A stretch of DNA of 64,000 nucleotides from Planococcus donghaensis MPA1U2 (lineage in GTDB: Bacteria > Bacillota > Bacilli > Bacillales_A > Planococcaceae): NCBI RefSeq assembly GCF_000189395.1, contig NZ_AEPB01000053.1:26959-90958 (forward strand). Reading direction: 5' to 3'. This document shows positions 34,099 to 43,366 of this stretch, piece after piece. Made by a program: the position numbers and the translations under genes. The notes below the pieces were generated by a model. That model ran no database searches. It was not told the origin of the DNA and saw only the letters and a program-made list of their open reading frames with translations. Each line of letters begins with the position of its first letter. Position 1 is the stretch's first letter.

Positions 34099-35322
34099 TT
34101 ATGCCATTACTTTTTTGTGCACCGCTAATATAAACGTCTTGTAAGGGAAGTCGGGCATAGGTTTGATCAAATCTTTTGCAATCGTAGCGTGTTTTATTGC
34201 TAGTTCTTTGTCGCCGAGCTCTAAGTAAATGAGAGCCATATAGGCATCTTTTTCATAATGCAACGACAAATCATAAGGGTGGTGTAGAAATTCCCAAAGC
34301 TCGTGCTTTTTCAGCCACACCAACGCTTCGTCAAATTGTCCGAGACCATATAATGCTTTTCCTTTTTCTAAAGTAAACATAAAGATTTTGTCTTCTGGAT
34401 ACTTTTCTAAGTTTTCATCAATCAACGCAAGAGCTGTATGGTAGTCGTGAGCAAAAGAATTTAAATAATGAACTTCAATCGCATCAGCGAACGCGCTCAC
34501 TTCATCGTCTTCTGTAAAATCCGCAAACAAATGAAGTTTGGAAATGTAATAATCTTTTCTTGCTGTATCCTCTTCTAACATTGCTTGAAAACCTGCCAGA
34601 CGATAAAGTGCGTCAATACGATAAAACACTTGATGCTCTTTAGAGTATTGAATAGCTTCTTCCATTAAGCGCTTAGCGTTTTCGCCATCCCCGATAGCGG
34701 AATAAAGAATTGACTCGTAATAATCGAAATCCAATTTTTTTAATGGATCTAATACTCCGGCACGTTCTTCAAAAGTTTTTCTAGATGTTTGAATTAAGAC
34801 TAACGCTTCTTTATAGCGGTGTTCCGTAAATGCCATCATTGCTTTAAATATATGAAGGTCCGCACTTTGGTTGATCATATGCAAGCTCTCGTATATTTCT
34901 TCTGCTTTTTTTAACGCTTCTTCCCAACCACTTTGTTTAGAGTGGTAACTGCAATATCCATAAATTTCAAAGAGCCTTGCAGATTCGTAACGAAAGGGAA
35001 GTTGTTCGAGATAGGGTGTTAGAATCTTAACGATGTTTTTATACTTTGCAATTAATTCATCGCTTAATAATTCTTTTGTATAAAGCTTTTCGATTTTTTC
35101 CAGTAAGCTTCTCAATTCATGAGTGGGTAGGCTTTCAAGAAGTTCGTTCTGATCTACCTGTAGCTGCTCTGCGATATAGGCTAAGCTTTCCATCGAAGGA
35201 TTCGCTTTGTTATTTTCGATTAAACTAAGCATGCCTTTTGTCAGTTGATCACCTGCTAAAGCTTGCAAGGTCAACCCTTTTTGTTTGCGTAAATTCTTGA
35301 TGCGTTCGCCTAAAGTAGCCAT
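34099..35322 (-). CDS. XRE helix-turn-helix regulator with TPR-like helical repeats
   Basis: 407 residues. HTH at 1-60: 'RIKNLRKQKGLTLQALAGDQ' and 'SLIENNKANPSMESLAYIAE'. The remaining 340 residues are helical repeats of TPR type, as in Rap/Rgg/PlcR/NprR-like regulators that bind peptides or proteins. AGGTGA is 5 nt before the ATG. It is divergent from an MFS transporter gene, and two identical palindromes lie in the 116-bp spacer, so it most likely controls that pump and itself. Confidence 0.88.
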   Translation of the reverse strand: MATLGERIKNLRKQKGLTLQALAGDQLTKGMLSLIENNKANPSMESLAYIAEQLQVDQNELLESLPTHELRSLLEKIEKLYTKELLSDELIAKYKNIVKILTPYLEQLPFRYESARLFEIYGYCSYHSKQSGWEEALKKAEEIYESLHMINQSADLHIFKAMMAFTEHRYKEALVLIQTSRKTFEERAGVLDPLKKLDFDYYESILYSAIGDGENAKRLMEEAIQYSKEHQVFYRIDALYRLAGFQAMLEEDTARKDYYISKLHLFADFTEDDEVSAFADAIEVHYLNSFAHDYHTALALIDENLEKYPEDKIFMFTLEKGKALYGLGQFDEALVWLKKHELWEFLHHPYDLSLHYEKDAYMALIYLELGDKELAIKHATIAKDLIKPMPDFPYKTFILAVHKKVMA

Positions 35323-35344
35323 TGGATCACCTGCCTTTTCGATA

Positions 35345-35361
35345 GTTTAATTATATTAAAC
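35345..35361. promoter_or_regulatory. Operator palindrome 1 in divergent promoter
   Basis: GTTTAAT-TAT-ATTAAAC: perfect 7-bp arms with a 3-bp centre, 23 bp upstream of the TPR regulator start. Confidence 0.65.
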
Positions 35362-35398
35362 TTTTTCTTGTCATGTCAATTTGGTTGTGATATATTTT

Positions 35399-35415
35399 GT
35401 TTAATTAAATTAAAC
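35399..35415. promoter_or_regulatory. Operator palindrome 2 in divergent promoter
   Basis: GTTTAAT-TAA-ATTAAAC: same arms and same spacing as palindrome 1, 54 bp away and 23 bp upstream of the MFS start. Confidence 0.65.
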
Positions 35416-35438
35416 TTTGGTTTAGGAGGGCAAAAAGG

Positions 35439-36707
35439 ATGAGTGAGGAAATACGTATTAAACAAGCCACATTTCACCTGTATACGTTTACGGTTAGCAA
35501 ATTAATCTCCACTTTTGGTAGCTCTGTTTACGCGTTTGGTATTAGCTTGTATGTGTTGGCTTTAACTGGTTCCGCTGCTAGTTTTGCAATTAACTTAATT
35601 TGCAGTATTTTGCCAAGGTCGATATTATCTCCATTTGCCGGATATGTTGCAGACAAGTATTCAAAAAAAGCCACCATCATTTTGTCCCAACTGGCCAGTA
35701 TGCTAGCAGTAGCAGGTTTACTCGGTTTCGGGTTACTGAATGGTTTGTCGTTACCAGCTATTTATACGACCACCGCGCTATTGTCTGTTAGTACAATGTT
35801 TACCGGCGTCACGTTTTCTTCGTCGATTGCCAATCTAATTGATCCAGATCGTATTCAACGGGCAATGGGTTTTAACCAATCAGCCGTTTCAATTGCAGCA
35901 ATTGGTGGTCCTGTAGTAGGAGGAATTCTTTTTGGGTTTGTTTCGATGAATGTTTTTCTCATGATTCAAGTGGGGGCATACGCTTTAGCCGTTTTGTTGG
36001 AATCTACGATGAACTTCCGACTTTATACAAATCGAAACGAACAACAAAGTGATAACACAAACAGTTCCATGTTGAAAGAAATGAGAGAAGGGTTTCTATA
36101 TTTGAAATCCAATCGAGTCATCATGGTAATTGTCACGACGGCTGTCGGTATCAATTTCTTTTTTTCTTCAATGATGATTGGCTTACCGTTTATTGCGGTC
36201 CAGCAATTGCAAATTGATGCGACACATTTTGGGATGATTGAAGCTATGATTGCAATTGGGATGTTACTAGCGTCGATTTATTTTTCAATAAGTAAAGAAG
36301 TGGGATTTCCACTCCTAGTCGCTAAAAGAGGGATCTTAGCGATGTCTGTTTTACTAGCCGGCATGGGTCTTCCGCTTATTATTGGCATGTCATATAACGC
36401 AACAGTTGGTTATTTCCTTTTGCTTATGTTGATATTTGGTATCAGCAATGTCTTTGTCAATACGCCAATTGGTGTCATGATGCAAAAAGACGTAGCAGAA
36501 GAATACCGAGGTCGCGTCTTTGGGATTTTGGAATCGATGGCAATGGCCATGATGCCACTTGGATATCTTTTGTTTGGTTTGCTTTATGATTTAATGCCTG
36601 CAGAATATGTAGTCGGGGCAAGCAGTATTTGCTTACTTGTGTTAACAAACTATTTAATGCGCTCATCTGTTATGAAAGAGGCGATGCCTGCGCTACAAAA
36701 AATATAA
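35439..36707 (+). CDS. MFS transporter (MefA/macrolide-efflux-like topology)
   Basis: 422 residues, 12 helices. 'SSVYAFGISLYVLALTGSAAS' and 'ILSPFAGYVADKYSKKATI' (A-motif loop) resemble the MefA/YfiS-type drug exporters. 'EEYRGRVFGILESMAMAMMP' is typical of this subgroup. GGAGGG 9 nt before the ATG. Divergent from its likely TPR regulator, with a shared two-site operator region. A terminator follows at 36717-36764. Confidence 0.9.
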   Translation: MSEEIRIKQATFHLYTFTVSKLISTFGSSVYAFGISLYVLALTGSAASFAINLICSILPRSILSPFAGYVADKYSKKATIILSQLASMLAVAGLLGFGLLNGLSLPAIYTTTALLSVSTMFTGVTFSSSIANLIDPDRIQRAMGFNQSAVSIAAIGGPVVGGILFGFVSMNVFLMIQVGAYALAVLLESTMNFRLYTNRNEQQSDNTNSSMLKEMREGFLYLKSNRVIMVIVTTAVGINFFFSSMMIGLPFIAVQQLQIDATHFGMIEAMIAIGMLLASIYFSISKEVGFPLLVAKRGILAMSVLLAGMGLPLIIGMSYNATVGYFLLLMLIFGISNVFVNTPIGVMMQKDVAEEYRGRVFGILESMAMAMMPLGYLLFGLLYDLMPAEYVVGASSICLLVLTNYLMRSSVMKEAMPALQKI

Positions 36708-36716
36708 TGCTTATTT

Positions 36717-36764
36717 CACTACTGAATCACTCTATGTTGAGGGTGATCAGTAGTTTTTTTTATA
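36717..36764 (+). terminator. Terminator after the MFS gene
   Basis: CTACTGAATCACTCT pairs with AGGGTGATCAGTAG (one bulge), then eight T. Confidence 0.78.
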
Positions 36765-36823
36765 AATGTTTTCTTTATTTATTGAAAATTAAAATAATTT
36801 ATGTATAAATACCCTGTTTTCGT

Positions 36824-36849
36824 GTCTAACCTCTATATTTTAAGGGTAA
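36824..36849 (+). promoter_or_regulatory. Sigma-B-type promoter
   Basis: GTCTAA, 14 nt, GGGTAA: 10 of 12 consensus positions, 43 bp before the DUF5658 gene. Confidence 0.62.
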
Positions 36850-36892
36850 CCCATTACTAAGGACTTATACTTAGCGAATGGGAGTGTAAATT

Positions 36893-37222
36893 ATGAGCTC
36901 GGAAAATGCTGTGGCACCATTAAAGAAATATGTTTGGAGTTTAGTTATCTTAAATTTTCTAGATGGTTTGTTAACATACATAGGGCTTTCAACTGGAGCG
37001 ATAAACGAAGGGAATCCGCTCTTAGCATCGCTTTCTCCTTTAGCCCTGTTAGCAACAAAGCTTTTCTTATCCCTTTGTCTCTTCAGCTTTCTCTTCACGC
37101 CTTTCATCAAGATTCAATCCCGCATCTGGCGTTTTACGCTTGTTCTTGTAAACGTTCTTTACTCAATTACGTTACTTCTCCATGTGTACTGGCTAGTCAT
37201 TTTAGTAACGATGAGTTCTTAA
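36893..37222 (+). CDS. DUF5658 family membrane protein
   Basis: 109 residues, three helices (about 10-30, 46-68, 80-104). 'LVILNFLDGLLTYIGLSTGAINEGNPLL' is the DUF5658 pattern with a conserved D and the EGNP turn. GGGAGTG 8 nt before the ATG. The promoter upstream is of sigma-B type. Function unknown. Confidence 0.82.
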   Translation: MSSENAVAPLKKYVWSLVILNFLDGLLTYIGLSTGAINEGNPLLASLSPLALLATKLFLSLCLFSFLFTPFIKIQSRIWRFTLVLVNVLYSITLLLHVYWLVILVTMSS

Positions 37223-37279
37223 ACACAAAAAAAACACCGCTAAAAGCGATGCTTATGCTAGAACTCCTGCTATTGTCCA

Positions 37280-38488
37280 TTACGCAGAAGCGCTGGCTTT
37301 TTTTGTCGTTGCTAAAGTTTTGTTAGAAGCTCTAAACAATACGATTAATAATATGCTCGCAATTGCCAGTGCTGCAGATAAATAATAAATGCTACCGGAT
37401 TGAATGGTGAGGAGCCATGTGAAAGCTAAAGGACCAATAATGCGTCCAAGATTATCCATAGAATAAGTTAACCCAGCGGCTGTCCCGTATTTGCCGCCTG
37501 ATTCTTTAGATGTTAGAGATACTAGTGCTGTACGAGACAAAGCGTTTCCTGCAGTAAAGATACTAAGTGCAACTCCAGCAAAAATCAAACTGCTTGTAAA
37601 GGGGAGGATAAACAAACCAAGTGCCGTAACGATTTGTGCGCCAATAATCCACTTTGTTTCGGCGCCGTCTTTAATGCGACGAACAACCCCACCTTGAATG
37701 GTGGCATCGACAAACCCACCTTGAATGGTGGCATCGACAAACCCACTCGCGATAAACAAGTAGCCAAGTTGTAGTGGAGTAATGCTAATTTGTTTGATTT
37801 GGAACAATTGAAAAGTCGACTCCAATCCTGCTAGTAAAACAGTCACCATAAACGACATTAAAAACAAATAACGAATGCGGAACTGCCAAAGTGTGCTCGA
37901 GCCTTTTGGCAAAAGAGCACGTTTTACCGCTTCGCCTTTACGAACAGGTTCTTTTAACACAAGACTCGCATAACCCATCAACAACAAAACGAGTACTGCA
38001 GAAGTCGTAAATGGCAACGACAAGGAAATTGATCCTAGCAAACCACCAATGGCTGGACCAAAAATAAACCCTAACCCAATTGACATACCAAGAAAGCCCA
38101 TGTATTTATTACGATCTTCGTTTGAAGTAATATCTGCTACATAACCCGTTACAGCCGTATAAAGCGCACCGGAAAATAGACCGCCTACAATACGGGAAAA
38201 ATACAACAGCATTAAATTATCTAGAAACAACGAAAACAAGAAAAAACTTAAACTAAAGCCAGTTAAGCCAACGAGTATTAGTTTCTTGCGACCGGTGTTA
38301 TCGGATAATCTACCCCATAGCGGTGCAGTAAAAAATGAAGACAAAGCATAAATAGTGATCAATCCGCCAACGTGTATCTCCGAGTATCCTTGTTGCACAA
38401 TCACTTCAGGTAAAATCGGTATAATAATGCCAAATCCTAAGTACACAAAAAACTGAACGGACATCAGCAGTAAGATCGTTTTTTTCAT
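37280..38488 (-). CDS. MFS transporter (TetA/MdtG-like) with internal tandem duplication
   Basis: 402 residues, 12 helices. 'GFGIIIPILPEVIVQQG' and 'APLWGRLSDNTGRKKLIL' (A-motif) and 'RIVGGLFSGALYTAVTGYVAD' (C-motif region) mark a drug:H+ antiporter. Residues about 250-267 contain FVDATIQGG twice, from a perfect 27-bp tandem repeat at 37688-37741. The reading frame stays open, but nine extra residues sit between helices 7 and 8. No regulator adjacent. Confidence 0.88.
   Translation of the reverse strand: MKKTILLLMSVQFFVYLGFGIIIPILPEVIVQQGYSEIHVGGLITIYALSSFFTAPLWGRLSDNTGRKKLILVGLTGFSLSFFLFSLFLDNLMLLYFSRIVGGLFSGALYTAVTGYVADITSNEDRNKYMGFLGMSIGLGFIFGPAIGGLLGSISLSLPFTTSAVLVLLLMGYASLVLKEPVRKGEAVKRALLPKGSSTLWQFRIRYLFLMSFMVTVLLAGLESTFQLFQIKQISITPLQLGYLFIASGFVDATIQGGFVDATIQGGVVRRIKDGAETKWIIGAQIVTALGLFILPFTSSLIFAGVALSIFTAGNALSRTALVSLTSKESGGKYGTAAGLTYSMDNLGRIIGPLAFTWLLTIQSGSIYYLSAALAIASILLIVLFRASNKTLATTKKASASA
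37688..37741. repeat. Perfect 27-bp tandem duplication inside an MFS gene
   Basis: Two identical 27-bp copies, 37688-37714 and 37715-37741, each starting CCCACCTTGAATGGTGGC. In frame: FVDATIQGG is doubled. No base difference between copies. Confidence 0.95.
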
Positions 38489-38565
38489 AATGAAGAATTC
38501 CTACTTTCTGAAAAGAATATGTCCTCATTTTACCTTTGTTTCTTATGGAGAACAATGACCAGAAA

Positions 38566-38597
38566 AAAGAGGACCATTTCTGGTCCTCTTAAAAAAA
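38566..38597 (-). terminator. Terminator of copA
   Basis: AAGAGGACCA / TGGTCCTCTT stem with TTTC loop; T-rich on the minus strand, also A/T-rich the other way. Confidence 0.82.
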
Positions 38598-40985
38598 TTA
38601 TTTATTTAATTTAACACGTTGTAAACGTAAAGCGTTCATGACAACTGATACGGAACTGAAGGCCATGGCAGCTCCTGCAAGCCAAGGAGCTAACAACCCA
38701 ACTGCCGCAATCGGAATGCCGATTGAGTTATATGCAAGTGCCCAGAATAAGTTTTGTTTAATATTACGGACGGTTAGTCGACTCATTTGAACTGCGTCGA
38801 CAACTCTCATTAAGTCACCTTGCATTAGTGTAATATCAGCAGCTTCCATTGCAATAGCGGTTCCGGTGCCCATTGCCATGCCGACATCGGCGCTCGCTAA
38901 AGCAGGCGCATCGTTTAAGCCGTCTCCGGCCATAGCGACGTGTCTGCCTTGGCCTTGGAGCTTAACAACAACATCGGCTTTTTCTGCAGGTAAGACGCCG
39001 GCAAACACTTCGTCGATGCCAACTTGTTTAGCGATGGCCATTGCAGTTTGTTCTTGGTCTCCTGTTAGCATGACCACATGTAATCCCATATCTTTCATTT
39101 CTTGAATGGCTTGTTTCGCCGTTTCTTTCACAGTATCAGCAACAGCAACAAGGCCGCTGTAACGGCCATCAACAGCAATAAACATAACCGTTTTGCCATC
39201 TTGTTCTAAAGCGGTAGCTTGCGCTTCGTCGATTGCAAGGTCATCCATCAAACGACGATTGCCCATCACGACTTGACGGTTGTCTACTGAGGCACGAATA
39301 CCATGACCAGGAACAGCTTCAAAAGAGCTGACCGGCAAATTTGATTCGCCAAAATCAGAAATAGCTTGCGCGACTGGATGCTCAGATTGATTTTCTGCGC
39401 TCGCCGCTAAGTTTTTTAATTCCGTTGAATCGATTCCGTCAGCTGGAATAAAGTCTGTAACGACAGGGCGACCATTTGTAATGGTGCCTGTTTTATCCAA
39501 AACAATCGTATCAATGTGTTTTGTGTTTTCAAGCGATTCGGCTGTTTTAAATAACACGCCTTGTTCAGCGGCACGACCAGATCCAGCCATAATAGACGTT
39601 GGTGTTGCTAGTCCTAATGCACAAGGACAAGCGATTACGAGAACGGCAATTGTACTTTCGAGAGCGGCTGGGAAATTTCCAGGTGATACTAAAAAGTACC
39701 AGACGATAAACGTCACTACTGCAATACCGACAACGACTGGAACAAAAATACTGGAAATTTGGTCAGCAAGTCGCTGAATCGGTGCTTTAGAGCCTTGTGC
39801 TTGTTCAACAACGCGGATAATGTTCGATAACACAGTATCTTTCCCGATTTTATCCGCGCGTACATGAAGGGAGCCGTTAGCATTGACGGTCGCTGCAAAG
39901 ACAGCGTCGCCTGTCTTTTTATCAACCGGTAAACTTTCACCCGTTAGCATCGATTCATCCACTGCTGAGTTACCCGAAAGAACAGCGGCATCAACTGGGA
40001 TAGAAGCACCGGGTTTAATTAGCAGAATATCACCAGTTTTGACTTCTGAAATCGGCAAGCTAACAAATTCATCTCCGCGTTCAACAAGTGCATGTTGAGG
40101 TTGTAATTTCATTAACTTTTTAATGGCGTCAGAAGAGCGTCCTTTTGCTCGTGCTTCAAATACTTTGCCTAAAATAATCAAGGTAATTAACACGGCACTT
40201 GTTTCAAAGTACAAGCCCATTGTATGTCCCATGTTCCAGTTGGATAAAACTAAGTAAACACTATAGAAATAGGCGGCTGATGTTCCGAGTGATACTAACA
40301 CGTCCATATTGGCGGATTTATTTTTTAGAGCAAAATAAGCACCTTTATAAAAAGACGCACCAATAATAAATTGAACCGGTGTTGCTAATGCCCATTGAAC
40401 AATAGGATTCATCAAAATCTCAGGCACATACATCCAAGACGTGAACGAAAAATGACTAAACATCGTCCAAAGCAATGGGAAAGAAAGAGCTGCAGAAATC
40501 CAGAAAAGACGTGTTTTCTTTTTGATTTCTTGTTGTTTATGATCCGTTGCTTCTTCGCTTTCTTGCTCAAGAATTGCGTCGTACCCAAGCGATTGAATAC
40601 GTTTCACAAAGTCTTCGGGGGTAACAGTTCCGGGATTGTAAGAAACATGTCCCGTTTCCATTGCCAAATTCACATTGGCTAGTTGCACGCCTTCCATTTT
40701 GTTTAATACTTTTTCAATACGTGCTGAACAATTGGCGCAAGTCATGCCTTGAATAGAAAAGTCAACTTCTTCTTGTTGCACGCCATAACCTAATTGTTCG
40801 ATTTTATTTTGCACTTCTGTCATCGATGCTTGCTCACTATCAAAGACGACGTTGGCTTTTTCTGTAGCAAAATTAACGGTTGCTTCTGAGACGCCCGGCA
40901 ATTTTTGAAGCCCTTTTTCTACACGGTTTGCGCACGCTGCACAAGTCATCCCCGTTATTGCTACTTCAGTTTGTTTTGTGCTCAT
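38598..40985 (-). CDS. copA: Copper-exporting P1B-type ATPase
   Basis: 795 residues from ATG 40985 (AGGTGG 8-9 nt upstream). Two HMA domains with GMTCAAC and GMTCANC. Core motifs: 'GES' actuator, '[11 protein letters not shown]' ion site, 'DKTGTIT' phosphorylation, 'EHPVAQAI' and '[10 protein letters not shown]'. It pumps Cu(I) out of the cytoplasm. It has its own CsoR site and is separated from copZ by a terminator, so it can be transcribed apart from csoR-copZ. Confidence 0.97.
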   Translation of the reverse strand: MSTKQTEVAITGMTCAACANRVEKGLQKLPGVSEATVNFATEKANVVFDSEQASMTEVQNKIEQLGYGVQQEEVDFSIQGMTCANCSARIEKVLNKMEGVQLANVNLAMETGHVSYNPGTVTPEDFVKRIQSLGYDAILEQESEEATDHKQQEIKKKTRLFWISAALSFPLLWTMFSHFSFTSWMYVPEILMNPIVQWALATPVQFIIGASFYKGAYFALKNKSANMDVLVSLGTSAAYFYSVYLVLSNWNMGHTMGLYFETSAVLITLIILGKVFEARAKGRSSDAIKKLMKLQPQHALVERGDEFVSLPISEVKTGDILLIKPGASIPVDAAVLSGNSAVDESMLTGESLPVDKKTGDAVFAATVNANGSLHVRADKIGKDTVLSNIIRVVEQAQGSKAPIQRLADQISSIFVPVVVGIAVVTFIVWYFLVSPGNFPAALESTIAVLVIACPCALGLATPTSIMAGSGRAAEQGVLFKTAESLENTKHIDTIVLDKTGTITNGRPVVTDFIPADGIDSTELKNLAASAENQSEHPVAQAISDFGESNLPVSSFEAVPGHGIRASVDNRQVVMGNRRLMDDLAIDEAQATALEQDGKTVMFIAVDGRYSGLVAVADTVKETAKQAIQEMKDMGLHVVMLTGDQEQTAMAIAKQVGIDEVFAGVLPAEKADVVVKLQGQGRHVAMAGDGLNDAPALASADVGMAMGTGTAIAMEAADITLMQGDLMRVVDAVQMSRLTVRNIKQNLFWALAYNSIGIPIAAVGLLAPWLAGAAMAFSSVSVVMNALRLQRVKLNK

Positions 40986-41014
40986 CGTGATTCCCACCTT
41001 TTTTAAAAGAATAT

Positions 41015-41031
41015 ATACCTATAGGGGGTAT
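41015..41031 (-). promoter_or_regulatory. CsoR operator before copA
   Basis: ATACCTATAGGGGGTAT: a TACC/GGGTA inverted repeat of CsoR type lying between promoter-like boxes of copA. Confidence 0.75.
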
Positions 41032-41039
41032 GATATTGT

Positions 41040-41069
41040 AAAAAAAATAACCGCGTTTCCGCAGTTATT
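41040..41069 (-). terminator. Terminator after copZ
   Basis: AATAACTGCG - GAAA - CGCGGTTATT on the minus strand, then seven T. The stem includes the copZ stop codon. Confidence 0.8.
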
Positions 41070-41286
41070 CACTTAAAGTCGCAACATCGTATCCTTGATC
41101 TTCAATTGCCTCAGCAATTTGACCAACATCTACTGAAGAGCTGTCATATGCAACGTCAACAGAGTTGTTTTCTAAAGAAACTTCTACTTTTTCGATTCCT
41201 GGTAACGCCATAACGCTTTCTTCTACAGATTTCACACAATGTTGGCAAGACATGCCGCTTACTTGTAAGTTAATTTGTTCTTTCAT
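41065..41286 (-). CDS. copZ: Copper chaperone CopZ
   Basis: 73 residues, a single HMA fold with 'GMSCQHCVKSVEESV' (Cu ligands Cys and Cys). It delivers Cu(I) to CopA and CsoR. AAGGAGG upstream. It follows csoR by 16 bp in one operon. Confidence 0.96.
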   Translation of the reverse strand: MKEQINLQVSGMSCQHCVKSVEESVMALPGIEKVEVSLENNSVDVAYDSSSVDVGQIAEAIEDQGYDVATLSE

Positions 41287-41302
41287 TTGAAATTCCTCCT
41301 TG

Positions 41303-41626
41303 TTATTTACGCATCATTTTTTGAATTGTAACGAGTAGTTCGTCTAACACTTCTTCTTCACCGTTTTCAAGACGGTCTTTGACACAACCTTTTAAATGAC
41401 CTTCTAGCAAAACTTTTGTCACGCTGTTTAAGGCGGACTGAGTGGCTGCTAGTTGTGTGATAATATCATCACAATAAACGTCTTTTTCCACCATACCTTT
41501 TATACCGCGGATTTGACCTTCGACACGACTAAGTCGATTGGTTAAATCTCTTTTTACAGAGAGAGGATGGTGGCTTTTGCGGCAACTAGAATCTAGTGTT
41601 AAGGCTTCTTCGATTAATTCGCTCAT
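41303..41626 (-). CDS. csoR: Copper-sensing repressor CsoR
   Basis: 107 residues, all-helical DUF156 fold. Ligand set Cys-His-Cys visible: 'DVYCDDIITQLAATQ' and 'EGHLKGCVKD'. Cu(I) binding releases DNA. First gene of csoR-copZ; its own operator overlaps the promoter, so it is autoregulated. Confidence 0.95.
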   Translation of the reverse strand: MSELIEEALTLDSSCRKSHHPLSVKRDLTNRLSRVEGQIRGIKGMVEKDVYCDDIITQLAATQSALNSVTKVLLEGHLKGCVKDRLENGEEEVLDELLVTIQKMMRK

Positions 41627-41660
41627 CTGAAGATTCTCCCCTCGTGTTTATGACTATAAT

Positions 41661-41677
41661 ATACCTCTATAGGGTAT
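41661..41677 (-). promoter_or_regulatory. CsoR operator in the csoR promoter
   Basis: ATACCTCTATAGGGTAT, inverted repeat, placed inside the spacer of a minus-strand TTGATT / TATATT promoter (17 nt). Confidence 0.78.
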
Positions 41678-41726
41678 GCAAATCAATTGATTTACCTTTT
41701 CTTCACAATTGTCATCAAAATGATAA

Positions 41727-41751
41727 GTTTAAAATCCTGAAATAATGGTAT
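41727..41751 (+). promoter_or_regulatory. Sigma-B-type promoter
   Basis: GTTTAA, 13 nt, TGGTAT: 11 of 12 positions, same -10 as the rsbV promoter at 57863. It lies 106 bp before a 46-residue gene. Confidence 0.6.
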
Positions 41752-41857
41752 TATATACGTAGACATAGAAAAGTCAATAATCAGCACTTTATAAGTGGAA
41801 CATAGCAAGGTGAAATACGTTTATATATGTAATGAATAAGATAAAGAGGTGATCTGG

Positions 41858-41998
41858 ATGGCGAAAAACGTAGATGTTCGCAACATTGTTTCAAATTTAT
41901 CGAAACTAGGAATCCAAGCAAAAATCACAAAATCTCGTGTCGAATTAATAAAAGCGTTGGCGTTACCACAACCTGTTCAAGCGCAGTCACAACAATAA
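41858..41998 (+). CDS. 46-residue protein, possibly Lmo0654-like
   Basis: Starts MAKNVDVRNIVSNLSKLGIQ, ends in a Gln/Ala tail. RBS AAAGAGGTGA 5-6 nt upstream, good terminator directly after. A soluble, basic N-terminal half. It may belong to the small Lmo0654-type stress family of Bacillales, which I recall only roughly. The sigma-B-type promoter upstream would fit that. Confidence 0.75.
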   Translation: MAKNVDVRNIVSNLSKLGIQAKITKSRVELIKALALPQPVQAQSQQ

Positions 41999-42032
41999 AA
42001 GCTCTGGCGCATTGCGCCAGAGCTTTTATTTT
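41997..42032. terminator. Bidirectional terminator
   Basis: AAAAGCTCTGGCGC / GCGCCAGAGCTTTT, 3-nt loop, T runs on both sides. Shared with rodA. Confidence 0.88.
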
Positions 42033-43207
42033 TTGTTTTTATCAAACATATAGGTTTTGTGATGAAATTTCATACTGAACACAATCCCAAGTGCAAGCAT
42101 ATTTCCGATCAATGAGCTCCCGCCATAACTAATGAAAGGCAACGGAATTCCGGTAATCGGTAAGAGTTGAATGGTCATGCCGATATTTTGAAATACGTGG
42201 AATGTAACCATTGCGATAATCCCTGCGCATACATACGTGCTAAATGTATCTTTAAACTGCAGTGTGATTTTGGTCAAGTGATAAATCAGCATGAAAAACA
42301 AGATGATTACAGCACTAGCGCCAAGAAAACCGAAATCTTCCGAAATAACAGTGAAGATAAAGTCAGTGTGATTTTCAGGGACGTAAACTTGACGTCCTTG
42401 GTATCCTTTACCCAAAACTTCCCCCGAGCCAATCGCATTCATTGCCGCAATCAAGTTATATCCACCAGAATCAGCATAGGCATACGGATCGAGCCATGTA
42501 TAGATGCGCTCAAACATATAAGGTTTTAATCCAAAAGCGCTAGACAGAAAGTCTTGTGCATTAATGGTCATCCACAATAAGGATACTCCAATTATAGCGA
42601 CCCCACCGAAACTAGGGGCTATAATCTTCCAAGTGATTCCTGAAACAACAACAACAGCTAAAGTGATGGCGATAAAAACGAGCGCAGTTCCTAGGTCGGG
42701 TTGTAATAAAATAAAACCTAGTGGAATGGCGAGACACAGTCCAATTTTACCAAGTAAATAAAAATCGGATTTCAGTGTTTTTATTAAATAATGCTCATGG
42801 TGCGAAGAAATCATTTTGGCCAATGCTAATATATAGAAGGTTTTCATAAACTCTGCTGGTTGAATATTGACAAATGGCGTATGAAACCAAGCTTTAGCTC
42901 CGTTAACAGGTTGGGCTATCTGACCGACACCATCAGGTGCAATCATTAACAAAATCAGTAAGAGAATACCGAATCCATATAGATAATAGGCCATCTTTTT
43001 GTATTGTTCAGGATCAAAATACATAAGAACGCCAATCATCATGACAGAAATGATGTAAAATAAAGCTTGTCTCGGAACAAAATTCGTTAAATACTGACCG
43101 GAAGTTTGAGCAGAAGAAATAGCGACCAAACTGACGATAAAAAACAGAAATAAGATGAAAGCTAGCGACCAATCAATTCGGTCGGTAAAGCTTTTATTAG
43201 TTTGCAT
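42026..43207 (-). CDS. rodA: SEDS peptidoglycan glycosyltransferase, RodA/FtsW family
   Basis: 393 residues, ten membrane helices. Signature segments 'VNIQPAEFMKTFYILALA', 'LLQPDLGTALVFIAI' (catalytic Asp), 'PENHTDFIFTVISEDFGF' and 'ITGIPLPFISYGGSSL'. RodA polymerises glycan strands for side-wall synthesis, with a class B PBP. AGGTGG upstream of ATG. Choice of RodA over FtsW rests on general resemblance. Confidence 0.9.
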   Translation of the reverse strand: MQTNKSFTDRIDWSLAFILFLFFIVSLVAISSAQTSGQYLTNFVPRQALFYIISVMMIGVLMYFDPEQYKKMAYYLYGFGILLLILLMIAPDGVGQIAQPVNGAKAWFHTPFVNIQPAEFMKTFYILALAKMISSHHEHYLIKTLKSDFYLLGKIGLCLAIPLGFILLQPDLGTALVFIAITLAVVVVSGITWKIIAPSFGGVAIIGVSLLWMTINAQDFLSSAFGLKPYMFERIYTWLDPYAYADSGGYNLIAAMNAIGSGEVLGKGYQGRQVYVPENHTDFIFTVISEDFGFLGASAVIILFFMLIYHLTKITLQFKDTFSTYVCAGIIAMVTFHVFQNIGMTIQLLPITGIPLPFISYGGSSLIGNMLALGIVFSMKFHHKTYMFDKNKK

Positions 43208-43366
43208 GTGATTCCACCTGTACTTTTTATTATTATGAGTCGGAATATATTATAACGTATATATCTGTAATATGCGCATGACAAAAGTAATGACGCTTTT
43301 GAAGTATGGATGTTTCATATTTCTCCTTTTTGGTCGTATAATAAGAAATGGAATGGAGTGGGGGAA

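Noticed and set aside
36810-36830. Reverse-strand sigma-B-like box near the DUF5658 promoter
   Set aside because: GGGTAT is present, but the -35 is poor, spacing is 11 nt and no minus-strand gene follows.
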